Source: Bacteroidales bacterium
GTDB lineage: Bacteria > Bacteroidota > Bacteroidia > Bacteroidales > UBA932
Length of the DNA: 64,000 nt
Assembly: GCA_017399865.1 (NCBI GenBank)
Contig: JAFQAT010000017.1
Coordinates: forward strand, 124,001 to 188,000
Direction: 5' to 3'
Shown here: positions 10,701 to 17,806 of the stretch, one piece after another
How positions within the stretch are numbered: the first letter of the stretch is position 1
Layout of the letters: each line of letters starts with the position of its first letter
Notes under the pieces: model-generated
Database searches by the model: none
Seen by the model: only the letters and a program-made list of their open reading frames with translations
What the model was told of the DNA's origin: nothing
Position numbers and translations under genes: made by a program

Positions 10701-10962
10701 CGTTTCAAAGATCTCACTTTCTGACTTTGCGACTGAAGTGGCTGGACTTTGCTATGAGCCGGAGGCAGATCTTCTGTGGGTTACAGATTCGAATCAGGCG
10801 AAGATATTCCTCTGCACGGTAGAAGGCTGTCTGCTAAAGACTTATAAAGTCCCTTTCATCGAGAATCTCGAATCCATATGTGTGGACCGCGAAAAAGGCT
10901 GCGTATGGGTGGCAAGTGACGAGGATTCTCCAAAACTATACAGGCTTGCATTTGACTTCTAG
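7765..10962 (+). CDS. GH2 exo-beta-glucosaminidase-type glycosidase with C-terminal propeller domain
   Basis: 1065 residues with a lipobox at Cys17. The order is a jelly-roll sugar-binding domain (~30-195), an Ig-like domain, a GH2 TIM barrel (~310-600), beta domains, and a C-terminal SdiA-regulated-like beta-propeller from about residue 855. The catalytic acid/base position reads GSD (Ser442-Asp443) in place of the Asn-Glu of most GH2 enzymes, a replacement described for GH2 exo-beta-D-glucosaminidases (CsxA type). The candidate nucleophile is Glu539 in ISEYW. It is 4 bp after the ROK kinase and so co-transcribed. A beta-mannosidase-like activity remains possible. The propeller fusion is unusual. 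Confidence 0.85.
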   Translation: MMNRIILIIAAGLLCACTQTVVLNSGDEYMLDRWTLNQEGTETCYDVEVPSTVAGALCEKGVFGEDLLGGLNYFDVDKSIFDKTWTYRTSFNLDKVEGQRYELVFNGLNYYADIFVNDACVASSDTTYGVFIKRAYDVTDLLEKKNDIEVRIRRAQPRDLNIGFVDWNPRPLDESMGIIQTVKLCAAGAVSIEDVYVIPDLDVETFAEADLEVRVDLKNSASAPVCADIVLAIQNGETCKIPVELAANERKTVVLAPEQAAILHIENPRVWWSYELGNPELYDLGVQVVSEGKVSDRKDVTFGIRKIESWLNEHGYRQFALNGKEILLKGAGWTDDIFLRDTPENLERQVRYVKDMNMNLIRFENIWGKDDTIYDLCDKHGVLALVGWSCQWEWESYCGIPEIHHVGCIYEPKEIDLAARYFEDQVIRLHNHASVIAWMTGSDCVPIKELEQRYLDAYVKYDYRPYISSAKSLKSELTGWSGSKMAGPYEYIGPDYWYLDTVNGGAFGFNTETGIGANIPQAESLKKMIPQDKLWPISEYWDRHCTTSTTAMNSMDELTRVINGLYGEADGFNDYVRKGHAVDYDATRAMFEAFRVNVPVSTGIVQWMLNSAWPAIYWQQYDWYGVPVAAYYGTKKACEPIQLIYNYKDFKVYAVNEGKEAKDVFATVKIYDSESKMIDEQTCTLSSFYRKTVKAFDLAKFQGIPHFVSLELKDKDGNFITDNFYCIGAKPNVYDWEDYTWYYTPVTEFTDLRFAFSQPEADVDMKVEEKDGTYTVTLTNNSPVISYMNILKAKDSAGNMVVPAYWSDNFFPLLPGQAKTVTCCAGVKGVRIELDNGNDGLPVMGTSTVFDVDVEEISGLCLNADKSALISCGDQGVIKQISFEGKVSDVLVYPADMEGITLHPSTGDLYLAIEGRQEVARVAAPEYDAYETVFPVQEAIDGNYRNGGLEGVEYYKDDIIFVGSQKESNLWQYKTDGTLVSKISLSDFATEVAGLCYEPEADLLWVTDSNQAKIFLCTVEGCLLKTYKVPFIENLESICVDREKGCVWVASDEDSPKLYRLAFDF

Positions 10963-10988
10963 AGTAAAGAATCATTAAAGACAAACAT

Positions 10989-12158
10989 ATGAAAAAGAAT
11001 TTTCTGATCATAGTTTCTGTATTCGCACTTGCTGCTTTGTCATGCAGCCGTGCCCCGGAGACTCCAAAGAATGTCATTTATCTTATAGGCGACGGAATGG
11101 GATTCGGTGCCGTTTCATCTCTTCTTCTTTCAGTGGATGAGGCAACCGGTTTCGAACAGGCTCCTGTAATCGGTCTTTCTGAGACATGCTCTGCAGATAA
11201 TTATGTGACAGATTCAGCTGCCGGCGGTACCGCGCTCGCTACTGGTACACGTACGAACAACGGCTTCGTTGGAGCTGACCCTGAAGGAAATCAGCTTACA
11301 AGCATTCTCCGCAAGGCTCAGGCGATGGGCAAGAAGACAGGAATTGTCGTAAACACGACCCTGACAGAAGCGACGCCTGCATCTTTCTATGCTGGCGTGA
11401 CAAGCCGTAAGATGGTGTTTGACATCGCAAAACAGTTTACGGAAAGCGAAGTGGATGTGGCGATAGGCGGTGGCCTTGACCATTTCATAAGCCGTCCGGA
11501 TTCTCTCGACCTGACAGCAACGCTTATCGAGAAGGGTTATGATGTATATCTCAACTGGGAGACCGTCCTGAATACTGATTCAGAAAAGTTCGTAGGTATC
11601 CTTCCGCTCTATGACCTTCATAGAAGAGAGGAAAACAACGGAACAGCCAGCGCAGCAGAAGGCCAGGAAGTATGTCTTGCAGCTCAGCTTGCATCACTCA
11701 ATGAAGATGTGAACGCAACCCATCTTTCCGAGCCTACGGTTTATCTCGAGAAGGCTACGGTAAAGGCTCTGGATATCCTCTCACGCAACAACAAGGACGG
11801 TTTCTTCCTCATGATTGAAAGCGCAATCATCGACGGATACGGACATAACAACGATTCGGACGGCATGATCGTGGAAATGAAGGAGTTCGACCGCACACTT
11901 CAGAATATGATCGATTATGTAAACAATAATCCGGAGACTCTTCTCGTCGTGACGGCTGACCATGAGACAGGTGGAACCGGCGTTTATTACAACGGGCATA
12001 AACCAGGCAACGAGGGCCCTCTGAAACTCAGGTTCAGCACTTCTGGTCATACCGGAACAGTTGTTCCTGTATTTGCGTATGGTCCTGGTGCCGAATCGTT
12101 TGGAGGTATCATGAAGAACACAGATATCCCGAAGAAGATAGAAGCCCTCATGAAATGA
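10989..12158 (+). CDS. second alkaline phosphatase, lipoprotein
   Basis: 389 residues with a lipobox at Cys19 (ALSC), so this copy is probably membrane-anchored, unlike the first. Hallmarks: LIGDGMG (Asp35), VTDSAAGGTALATG with nucleophile Ser76, ESAIIDGYGHNND, TADHETGG and the terminal STSGHTG histidine. It is clearly paralogous to the 5747 gene but diverged, with an insertion around residues 200-240. It is 26 bp after the GH2 gene, last in the operon, and converges on the GH18-phosphatase gene 14 bp away with no obvious terminator hairpin between them. A role in removing phosphate from glycan fragments is inferred from context. Confidence 0.92.
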   Translation: MKKNFLIIVSVFALAALSCSRAPETPKNVIYLIGDGMGFGAVSSLLLSVDEATGFEQAPVIGLSETCSADNYVTDSAAGGTALATGTRTNNGFVGADPEGNQLTSILRKAQAMGKKTGIVVNTTLTEATPASFYAGVTSRKMVFDIAKQFTESEVDVAIGGGLDHFISRPDSLDLTATLIEKGYDVYLNWETVLNTDSEKFVGILPLYDLHRREENNGTASAAEGQEVCLAAQLASLNEDVNATHLSEPTVYLEKATVKALDILSRNNKDGFFLMIESAIIDGYGHNNDSDGMIVEMKEFDRTLQNMIDYVNNNPETLLVVTADHETGGTGVYYNGHKPGNEGPLKLRFSTSGHTGTVVPVFAYGPGAESFGGIMKNTDIPKKIEALMK

Positions 12159-12172
12159 CGGATTCTGCCGGA

Positions 12173-14281
12173 CTATTGATTCAGCATTATCCTGCGAATG
12201 TCGTTTATATCCTGCTGACTTACTCCAATGGTCAGCAGGTATTTTTCTACACTTCCGGCAAATGTGGGTGCTTCGAATGTCTTTAAATAGTCACACGCAC
12301 CTCTGAAGCTGCTGGCAGTGCGGACATGTCCGTAGCTTCCGTTCCATATGCTCCAGTCTGCCGGTGCAAAGTATGTAAGTTCATAGTCTTTTGAAATGTC
12401 TCCTTCAGAAACGCCAAGTAATCCTAAAGTCAGGATTGCCATGGTTCCTGTACGGTCGCGGCCTGCGGAACAATGGATGAAAACAGGTTTGTCATTCCTG
12501 AGGCATTCGGCAATGAATGTCATGCATTCCTTGACACCTTTGGCGTAGTCCTGCAGCATGCCCTTATATCCGTGTGGAAAGCCTGGCGCACAGAAAGCCA
12601 TGTCGCTTCCGACAGGAGATTCCGACGGAACACTCTCTGCCTCCCTCAAGTCAAGCTCGGCCTTGATTCCGGCAGCCCTCCATTCCTGTTTTCCGGTTTC
12701 GTCTATCCTGACGGCACCTCCCCTGTAAAGCTTCCTGTAGGCAACCGTCTTGCCGTCCAGAGTCTTCCAGCCGCCAAGGTCACGGCAATTGCGTACTTTG
12801 TGCGGGAAAAAGACCTGGTGGACTGTTCCGCTCGTCCTGAATGTCCCCTGCGCTATGATTTCGCCAGAATTCCCCGACACCATGTATGAATAAGTTGAAT
12901 TCGGAACCAGATTCAGCAGTTCCTGACTGGTTGTTCCGGCTGACAAAGAGTATTCTCTGCTCCACCCTGTCTCCCAGACCTTGAGGGTCATGCTTTCCGC
13001 ATATCCGTTGAGATTCCAGCTTATTGTCACAGATGGCGGTATGTCAGCTTCGCCCGGGCCGCCTCCCGGATAATTGGTTATGAGGGTATAGGTGTTGTCT
13101 CCATCTCTGTAAGTGACCTCTTCCATGAAAGCCTGCATGTATGGATTCGTTACAAGGTATGCCTGCTCGTCTTCTTCATCAGTGCCGGGGGTCTCAATCA
13201 GACGCGATGCAACGGCCTTCGACAGAGTCCATGATGCATCATCGGCTTCGATGTTCCAATACATTGCTCCGCGGAGATTCTTCGTCTTTACATAGTCTGC
13301 TTTCAATCCCACCGATGTTTCGTCGTCATAGCAGAGGACCATCGTGCCGGAAGAATTGACAAGATACGGAACCATCGCGGCGCTGTCCCAGCGCTTTGTG
13401 TAGCCGTCTGTCTTAATGTCTTTGTAGTCTACGGCATCCGAACTGAATTCCACGCCGGTTCCATGTCCGTAGAACGGGATTCCAAGGACAATCTTGTCAT
13501 ATGGGACTCCGGCCTTGAAATGCAGGTCGACAGATTCGTCGCAGCTTCTATTGGTCTTCGAAGACTTGTATAGGCCGGCATTATGATACGGCGGCTTTCC
13601 CATGTCGTATGTCATGATGTTGACAAAATCCAGATATTGGGTGATGGTCTTGAAGTCAACATACCTGGCATTGGATGCGGATGCCATGGTGAGCAGAAGA
13701 TCTGAGCCGAGGATGGTCCGGAGTTCTTTCATAAGAAGGCTGAAGTTTCCGGTATCGTATGGGGATGACGATATGCCTGCGGACGAACTTGTAGGGTATT
13801 CCCAGTCTATGTCTATGCCGTCCAGTCCATGTTTCTTCACTGCATCCAGACAGTTCTTGCAGAAGTTCCTGCGATGGTTTTCATCTGCCGCCATCTCGCT
13901 GAAGTTGCCTGCTCCCCATCCGCCGACAGAAAGAAGTACCTTCAGGTCAGGGTTTGTCTTTTTCAGCCCTGCAATCCTCTCCAGACGCTCCTCGTTCTTG
14001 ATGTCCAGACTCTCAAAGTCGGATTTTATATGCGCGAACGCATAATTGATATGTGTCAGAAGCGAAGGGTCAGGCATAGTGTTTTCCCAATAAGTGGCAT
14101 AACCTACCACCACATATCCGTCTTCCGGAGGCGTCGGTGCGGCAGGATCCTGTTCCTCTGGCTTTACCGTTTCTTCTTTTTTATCTTCATCGCTGTCAGG
14201 AATCGGGACAATGAAGTCAGGTGCAGGCTTTCCGCAGCATAGCATCAAAGCGGAGATAAATATAATGCAGAAATATCTCAT
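12173..14281 (-). CDS. GH18 glycosidase fused to a tyrosine-phosphatase-like domain (lipoprotein)
   Basis: 702 residues with a lipoprotein-type signal (Cys15/16). After a Pro/Glu-rich linker comes a GH18 barrel (~55-360) with SVGGWG and DGIDIDWE, catalytic Glu161, plus MTYDM and MYWNIEADD strands, typical of chitinase/endo-N-acetylglucosaminidase folds. A fibronectin-like module (~395-485) follows. The C-terminal ~210 residues are a Y_phosphatase3-type domain with RNCRDLGGW and the CX5R signature HCSAGRDRTG (Cys604, Arg610). Both active sites look intact. GH18 enzymes cleave GlcNAc-beta-1,4 bonds; the phosphatase target outside the cell is unknown but may be a phosphosugar. Such a fusion is rare in my knowledge. 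Confidence 0.9.
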   Translation of the reverse strand: MRYFCIIFISALMLCCGKPAPDFIVPIPDSDEDKKEETVKPEEQDPAAPTPPEDGYVVVGYATYWENTMPDPSLLTHINYAFAHIKSDFESLDIKNEERLERIAGLKKTNPDLKVLLSVGGWGAGNFSEMAADENHRRNFCKNCLDAVKKHGLDGIDIDWEYPTSSSAGISSSPYDTGNFSLLMKELRTILGSDLLLTMASASNARYVDFKTITQYLDFVNIMTYDMGKPPYHNAGLYKSSKTNRSCDESVDLHFKAGVPYDKIVLGIPFYGHGTGVEFSSDAVDYKDIKTDGYTKRWDSAAMVPYLVNSSGTMVLCYDDETSVGLKADYVKTKNLRGAMYWNIEADDASWTLSKAVASRLIETPGTDEEDEQAYLVTNPYMQAFMEEVTYRDGDNTYTLITNYPGGGPGEADIPPSVTISWNLNGYAESMTLKVWETGWSREYSLSAGTTSQELLNLVPNSTYSYMVSGNSGEIIAQGTFRTSGTVHQVFFPHKVRNCRDLGGWKTLDGKTVAYRKLYRGGAVRIDETGKQEWRAAGIKAELDLREAESVPSESPVGSDMAFCAPGFPHGYKGMLQDYAKGVKECMTFIAECLRNDKPVFIHCSAGRDRTGTMAILTLGLLGVSEGDISKDYELTYFAPADWSIWNGSYGHVRTASSFRGACDYLKTFEAPTFAGSVEKYLLTIGVSQQDINDIRRIMLNQ

Positions 14282-14311
14282 AGCGTCAGTGATTATATCA
14301 TGTGATGCTTA

Positions 14312-14319
14312 CAAAGATA
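14312..14319 (-). promoter_or_regulatory. -7 promoter element of the GH18-phosphatase gene
   Basis: The minus strand reads TATCTTTG, a perfect TAnnTTTG box, about 30 nt before the ATG at 14281. A clear -33 box is not visible. Confidence 0.55.
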
Positions 14320-14412
14320 GGTGCATAACAGATGTTTTATATGCGCATTTTGCGCTAAAAAAGCGGTAATAATCGCAAAATTTGATAAATTTTATAAAAA
14401 ATCAAAGAAAAA

Positions 14413-14443
14413 TTTGCATGTTTAAAAAAACTTCGTACCTTTG
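14413..14443 (+). promoter_or_regulatory. promoter of tRNA-Gly
   Basis: -33 TTTG (14413-14416), a 19-bp spacer and -7 TACCTTTG (14436-14443) form a textbook Bacteroides housekeeping promoter, 20 bp before the mature tRNA 5' end. Confidence 0.8.
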
Positions 14444-14463
14444 CAATCCCATTCGGGAAATAT

Positions 14464-14536
14464 GCGGAAATAGCTCAGTTGGTAGAGCACAACCTTGCCA
14501 AGGTTGGGGTCGCGAGTTCGAGTCTCGTTTTCCGCT
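14464..14536 (+). tRNA. tRNA-Gly (anticodon GCC)
   Basis: 73 nt with a 7-bp acceptor stem (GCGGAAA/TTTCCGC), D-arm, anticodon loop TTGCCAA (GCC) and T-arm with TTCGAGT. CCA is encoded at 14537-14539. The 3' half (from 14511) is the attachment site of the integrative element, and integration keeps the tRNA intact. Confidence 0.96.
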
Positions 14537-14539
14537 CCA
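14511..14539 (+). repeat. attL: 29-bp att core in the 3' end of tRNA-Gly
   Basis: The 29 bp from the T-arm through CCA recur exactly at 27966-27994, marking the left boundary of the integrated element. Similarity between the two ends continues imperfectly for ~100 bp downstream of each core. Confidence 0.92.
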
Positions 14540-14543
14540 AAAG

Positions 14544-14563
14544 AGTCAGCAGAAATGCTGACT
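14544..14563 (+). other. 8-bp hairpin with GAAA loop after tRNA-Gly
   Basis: A perfect 8-bp stem (AGTCAGCA/TGCTGACT) closes a GAAA tetraloop just past the tRNA CCA. An identical copy lies at 28000-28019 beyond attR. It may be a tRNA 3' processing or recombination-related structure. Confidence 0.6.
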
Positions 14564-14603
14564 TAAATTATGAAATAACCAGACGTGGTACAATTATATA
14601 TGC

Positions 14604-14633
14604 AGTCGTTCTCTTACAGAGACGGCTTTTTTT
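14604..14633 (+). terminator. terminator of tRNA-Gly (left copy)
   Basis: A ~10-bp stem with one bulge is followed by a seven-T run. A diverged copy is at 28057-28087. Confidence 0.7.
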
Positions 14634-14660
14634 ATTGTAAATCGCCCCCCACACACCTGT

Positions 14661-14687
14661 GGCAAGGTTTTGCTCTACCAACTGAGC
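14661..14687 (-). repeat. inverted 27-nt copy of the tRNA-Gly D-arm/anticodon region
   Basis: The reverse complement matches tRNA-Gly 14473-14499 at 26 of 27 positions. It lies inside the element between attL and the integrase. It does not extend to a full tRNA. The rest of 14634-14829 holds no clear gene, only AGCAAAGCA-like direct repeats (14691-14740) that may be recombinase arm sites. Confidence 0.8.
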
Positions 14688-14829
14688 ATAAGCAAAGCAA
14701 ACAGGAAGCAAGGGAAAGCAAAAGGATGAAGTCAAGCAAAGCAGTGTCTGAACATTGGATTTTGCGACTGAATTGCGACCAAATCAGCGACCGATTGTCA
14801 ATCCTCTGAAAAAAGTAGTCGCACGACCT

Positions 14830-14862
14830 CGTGTAAATGTTTAATGTTTAACAAATTACACG
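14830..14862 (+). promoter_or_regulatory. inverted repeat before the integrase start
   Basis: CGTGTAA and TTACACG flank a 19-bp AT-rich spacer and end 3 bp before the integrase ATG. This placement suits an operator controlling integrase expression. Confidence 0.5.
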
Positions 14863-14865
14863 ATT

Positions 14866-16023
14866 ATGAACACCACTTCATCAATCACATTCTACTGTCG
14901 CAATAGCAAGACCAATGCATCAGGATTAGCGTGCATAGAAGTATGCGTCAGATTGGCAGGGGAAAGAATCACCTCAACGCTTCCGAGAAGATGTGCCCCT
15001 GCCGAGTTCAGGAAAATGATTCAATCACGGACACAGAACCCCATCAAGCAGTACACTACTGCTGTCGCATCCAAAATTGAAGAACTTATTACAAAGTGTC
15101 TCATAGAAGGGAGGTCTTTTACAAAAGAGATACTGAGAACAAACATTCAGTATGGATTTGTAGAGTACCATAGCACGGTAGGAGATTTATTCAGGAACTT
15201 CCTTGAAAGTCAGCAAAAGAAGGTGGAAGCAAAGTTATCCACTCAACGAAATTACAGGAAGTATGAGATTGTCAGAGACCTTTTCTTCAAACACAGTGGA
15301 ATCAAATGCGATTCTGTCGCTCTCTCACTTCGTCAGAAACATATAATCGACTTTAACACACGCCTGATGGAACTGTATGACAGTACCACTGTAGCGGGAA
15401 TGATGCAGAAACTGAAAAGCGTTTTCCTGCACGCCCTGAAGAACAAAATGATACAGGAAAATCCGTTTATGGGATTCAAGATTTGCAGGAAGGAAAAGGA
15501 GGTTGAGTTTCTTACGCAAGAGGAGGTTGACAAGATAAGACAGGCAAAGATGCCTTCAGATAATTTGGAACGTGTTAAAGACCTGTTTTTGTTTCAATGC
15601 TATTCAGCATTGTCGTACTGCGATATGTCTGCCTTAAGACCATCTGACTTCCAAAAGAACGAATACGGATACATATATATCAATGGTGAAAGACTTAAGA
15701 CCAAGGTCAAGTTTGTCGCTATTCTGTTTGAAGATGCGATTACGATTGCACAAAAGTATGATTACAATCTCCCGACCATCAGCAACCAGCGTTATAACAC
15801 CAACCTTAAAATCATAGCGAATATCTGTGGTATCACCAAACCCCTGCATACCCATATAGGCAGGCACACTGCTGCCTGCTATCTACTGAACAAAGGGTTA
15901 TCACTTGAAATCGTGGCAAGGATAATGGGACACTCCACGACAAAGATTACAAGGCACTATGCTAAATTGCTTGATAAGACCGTTTTCAATGCTGTGAGGA
16001 TGATAGAGCAGGGTGGTCAATAG
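14866..16023 (+). CDS. tyrosine recombinase/integrase of the element
   Basis: 385 residues: an N-terminal arm-binding domain, a SAM-like core-binding domain (~100-215) and a C-terminal catalytic domain. The C-terminal residues are clear: HIGR (H-x-x-R), MGHS (second His) and HYAKL (Tyr nucleophile). The position of the first catalytic Arg reads SALSYCDM, with no Arg there; the same loss is known in the Bacteroides conjugative-transposon integrase IntDOT, where another residue compensates. It should integrate and excise the element at the tRNA-Gly att site. The ATG lies just after an inverted repeat. No excisionase is recognised, though the small genes downstream are candidates. Confidence 0.93.
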   Translation: MNTTSSITFYCRNSKTNASGLACIEVCVRLAGERITSTLPRRCAPAEFRKMIQSRTQNPIKQYTTAVASKIEELITKCLIEGRSFTKEILRTNIQYGFVEYHSTVGDLFRNFLESQQKKVEAKLSTQRNYRKYEIVRDLFFKHSGIKCDSVALSLRQKHIIDFNTRLMELYDSTTVAGMMQKLKSVFLHALKNKMIQENPFMGFKICRKEKEVEFLTQEEVDKIRQAKMPSDNLERVKDLFLFQCYSALSYCDMSALRPSDFQKNEYGYIYINGERLKTKVKFVAILFEDAITIAQKYDYNLPTISNQRYNTNLKIIANICGITKPLHTHIGRHTAACYLLNKGLSLEIVARIMGHSTTKITRHYAKLLDKTVFNAVRMIEQGGQ

Positions 16024-16049
16024 TACCGCCATCTATGGTCAAAAGTACC
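16015..16049 (+). repeat. pair of 13-bp motifs, GGTCAAWAGTACC, spaced 22 bp
   Basis: Copies at 16015-16027 and 16037-16049 overlap the integrase 3' end. An inverted, diverged pair with the same 22-bp spacing lies at 23136-23170. Two-turn spacing suggests binding sites for one protein. Confidence 0.6.
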
Positions 16050-16070
16050 AACATATAATAAATAATATAT

Positions 16071-16108
16071 ATAGGAGGTACATACACATAAGTGTTGTAC
16101 CTCTCTAT
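16071..16108 (+). terminator. hairpin downstream of the integrase
   Basis: An imperfect ~11-bp stem (ATAGGAGGTACA with TGTACCTCTCTAT) lies 50 bp after the integrase stop. It lacks a T-run, so terminator function is uncertain. The rest of 16024-16292 contains only a short CTAAGGT/ACCTTAG inverted repeat before the next gene. Confidence 0.4.
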
Positions 16109-16292
16109 ATGAGTGATTGAAGTTCCTATATTCCTCTGCGTTCAGGGTAGGACTGTAAGCACCCTCTTATATTTTAGGTACTCACCTTTCAACTAACCAC
16201 CCCACAGTTGTTCATGATAATTTTCCCTGATTTTTCCGTCCCGAAAGTGAACTAACTAAACTAAGGTGATATTTATAAATAAACCTTAGATT

Positions 16293-16517
16293 ATGAGACA
16301 GAGACAATTATCAGAAGAAGTCAGAGCAAGAATCAGTCAGGCAATGAAAGAGTTTCATCGAAACAGAACAGAAACACAGAAGCAAAAGACCAGAGAAAAG
16401 CAGTCGCAAAGTATGAAAAATCATTGGGATAGCATCCCTGACGGACAACCCATCAACACAGGCATAAAAGGCAGTAAACCCTGTAAAAAAGCGGTACAAC
16501 CTATCAAAAATCAGTAA
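16293..16517 (+). CDS. small basic protein with NUMOD3-like repeats
   Basis: 74 residues, strongly basic and rich in Gln/Arg/Lys. Two segments, LSEEVRARISQAMK and TREKQSQSMKNHW, resemble the short DNA-binding NUMOD3 motif known from homing-endonuclease tails, but there is no nuclease domain. It could be a DNA-binding accessory factor such as a recombination directionality factor or a repressor; this is inferred from size, charge and position after the integrase. An inverted repeat (16261-16267 with 16283-16289) precedes the ATG. The family assignment is tentative. Confidence 0.55.
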   Translation: MRQRQLSEEVRARISQAMKEFHRNRTETQKQKTREKQSQSMKNHWDSIPDGQPINTGIKGSKPCKKAVQPIKNQ

Positions 16518-16661
16518 TTTTCTCCACCTGCCTAATATATTGATTTCTAAGAGTTATTTTCCATTTTAGAGGTGCTTGTATATGCCTGCTCATCAGTGTA
16601 TTATGGTGTAATCATGTACTGAAAACACGCCTAGTTTTATGACGCATTTTAAAGTAAAAAC

Positions 16662-16690
16662 CTCGCATCAAACAGATTGGTGCGAGATTT
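16662..16690 (-). terminator. terminator of the small minus-strand gene
   Basis: A 10-bp stem (CTCGCATCAA with TTGGTGCGAG, one G.T) is flanked by A- and T-runs on its two sides, so it can act in both directions. It lies directly after the stop of the 16691-16927 gene. Nothing else is evident in 16518-16661. Confidence 0.65.
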
Positions 16691-16927
16691 TTATGCTTCC
16701 TCTTGTACTTTTCTACCTCTTTCTCCTTTTGCTGAAATCAGTACGCCCTCCTTAATTACCACCTTTCCATTGGAGTAAGGATGCTCAGGACTCAGACCAT
16801 AGTTTCTTAATGCACCATAACCAATGCCTATATCTTCTTTAGAGAACATTGAAAATATTGCTGACACAGACCCAAAGTAGTAATCTTCTCCATCTTTATG
16901 GAGATGTATGACCTTTCTTTCTGCCAT
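16691..16927 (-). CDS. hypothetical small protein, divergently transcribed
   Basis: 78 residues, not recognised. The N-terminus reads MAERKVIHLHKDGEDYYFGS; the C-terminus is basic (KGERGRKVQ). No signal peptide or membrane segment. It is divergent from the 17059 gene across a 131-bp region with three copies of a TATGACA/TGTCATA motif, the usual layout for a small autoregulator, and it has its own terminator. I infer a regulatory or DNA-binding role from layout only. Confidence 0.6.
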   Translation of the reverse strand: MAERKVIHLHKDGEDYYFGSVSAIFSMFSKEDIGIGYGALRNYGLSPEHPYSNGKVVIKEGVLISAKGERGRKVQEEA

Positions 16928-16959
16928 AATAAATCATTTAGTCCTGCAAATCTATGAAA

Positions 16960-17035
16960 ATATGACAAATATTCAAAATATGTCATAATTTTTCATTCAG
17001 ATTGTTGCATATATTGAATATATGTCATATATTTG
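16960..17035 (+). promoter_or_regulatory. divergent promoter region with three operator-like repeats
   Basis: TATGACA occurs at 16961-16967 and its inverse TGTCATA at 16981-16987 and 17023-17029. A perfect -7 box TATATTTG (17028-17035) overlaps the third copy, with TTG (17005-17007) at -33 spacing (20 bp). A repressor bound here would block the rightward promoter. Confidence 0.6.
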
Positions 17036-17058
17036 TGTCAACAAAATGAGACAAGGAT

Positions 17059-17325
17059 ATGGATAAGACACTTGAAATAACAGCAAAGAATGGAATCTCC
17101 TACAAGTTTGTAGAATGGACTCTGTTCAGAACAATAGTCGATACATATTCTTGGTATAACAACAAATGGAATCGCATAGGAAAGAGTTTTGATTCAATGG
17201 AAGATGCAAAGGCGTGGATTGAAAAACTCAATGCAGACTATGAGGCAAAGATGAATGCCCCTAAAGTCAATTACACTATGCCTGTATCAGCATACTATAG
17301 CATTACAGGATATTACGGAGATTAA
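17059..17325 (+). CDS. hypothetical protein
   Basis: 88 residues, mildly acidic, Trp/Tyr-rich (VEWTLFRTIVDTYSWYNNKW), no signal or membrane segment, no family recognised. It begins 24 bp after the -7 box of the operator-bearing promoter and is followed 24 bp later by the DUF2693-like gene, so the two are probably one transcript. The start is fixed by the ATG after the promoter; there is no strong Shine-Dalgarno, which is normal for this phylum. Confidence 0.6.
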   Translation: MDKTLEITAKNGISYKFVEWTLFRTIVDTYSWYNNKWNRIGKSFDSMEDAKAWIEKLNADYEAKMNAPKVNYTMPVSAYYSITGYYGD

Positions 17326-17349
17326 GTTTAACCATTAACCATCTATATT

Positions 17350-17682
17350 ATGAATACCATCATTACCACCAATCCGCTTGTAGCAAGACACATTGCAGTT
17401 ATTTCACATAAGACATCATCACCCCTTATGGGAGCGAGCAAGGCACTTCTGATTGAGGAGGCAAAGAGGCAGATGAGAAACGGAGTATGCCACTTTATCT
17501 ATATGAAGAAGAACGGAGAGTGCAGAGAGGCGTTTGGAACCCTTGTGAAAGGCGTGCTCAATGCCACACTAAAGGGAACAGGCGAAAGTCCTGAATCATG
17601 GGGTTGCTGTTATTATCATGATACCCTTAAGGGTGGTGCAAGAAGTTTCAGATGGGAAAACCTAGTAGCGGTGTTGTCATAA
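17350..17682 (+). CDS. DUF2693-like SH3-fold protein
   Basis: 110 residues. The core, with VCHFIYMKKNGECREAFGTL and a C-terminal FRWENLVAV strand, matches the pattern F-x-Y-x-K-x-[DN]-G-x-x-R-E-A-x-G-T-L of DUF2693 proteins, which are small SH3-like beta barrels frequent on Bacteroidota mobile elements. Molecular function is unknown; binding nucleic acid or protein is plausible. It lies 24 bp after the 17059 gene. Nothing beyond a short AT-rich spacer separates it from the next recombinase. Confidence 0.65.
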   Translation: MNTIITTNPLVARHIAVISHKTSSPLMGASKALLIEEAKRQMRNGVCHFIYMKKNGECREAFGTLVKGVLNATLKGTGESPESWGCCYYHDTLKGGARSFRWENLVAVLS

Positions 17683-17806
17683 CAGTCAGAGGGGGCAACC
17701 CCTCTGATATACACACTTCTAAGAAAAATGAATATTGATTGAAAATCAATGCTTTAGCAAATAGATATACGCTAAAACATTCACTTACATTTAAAACACT
17801 ATAAAA

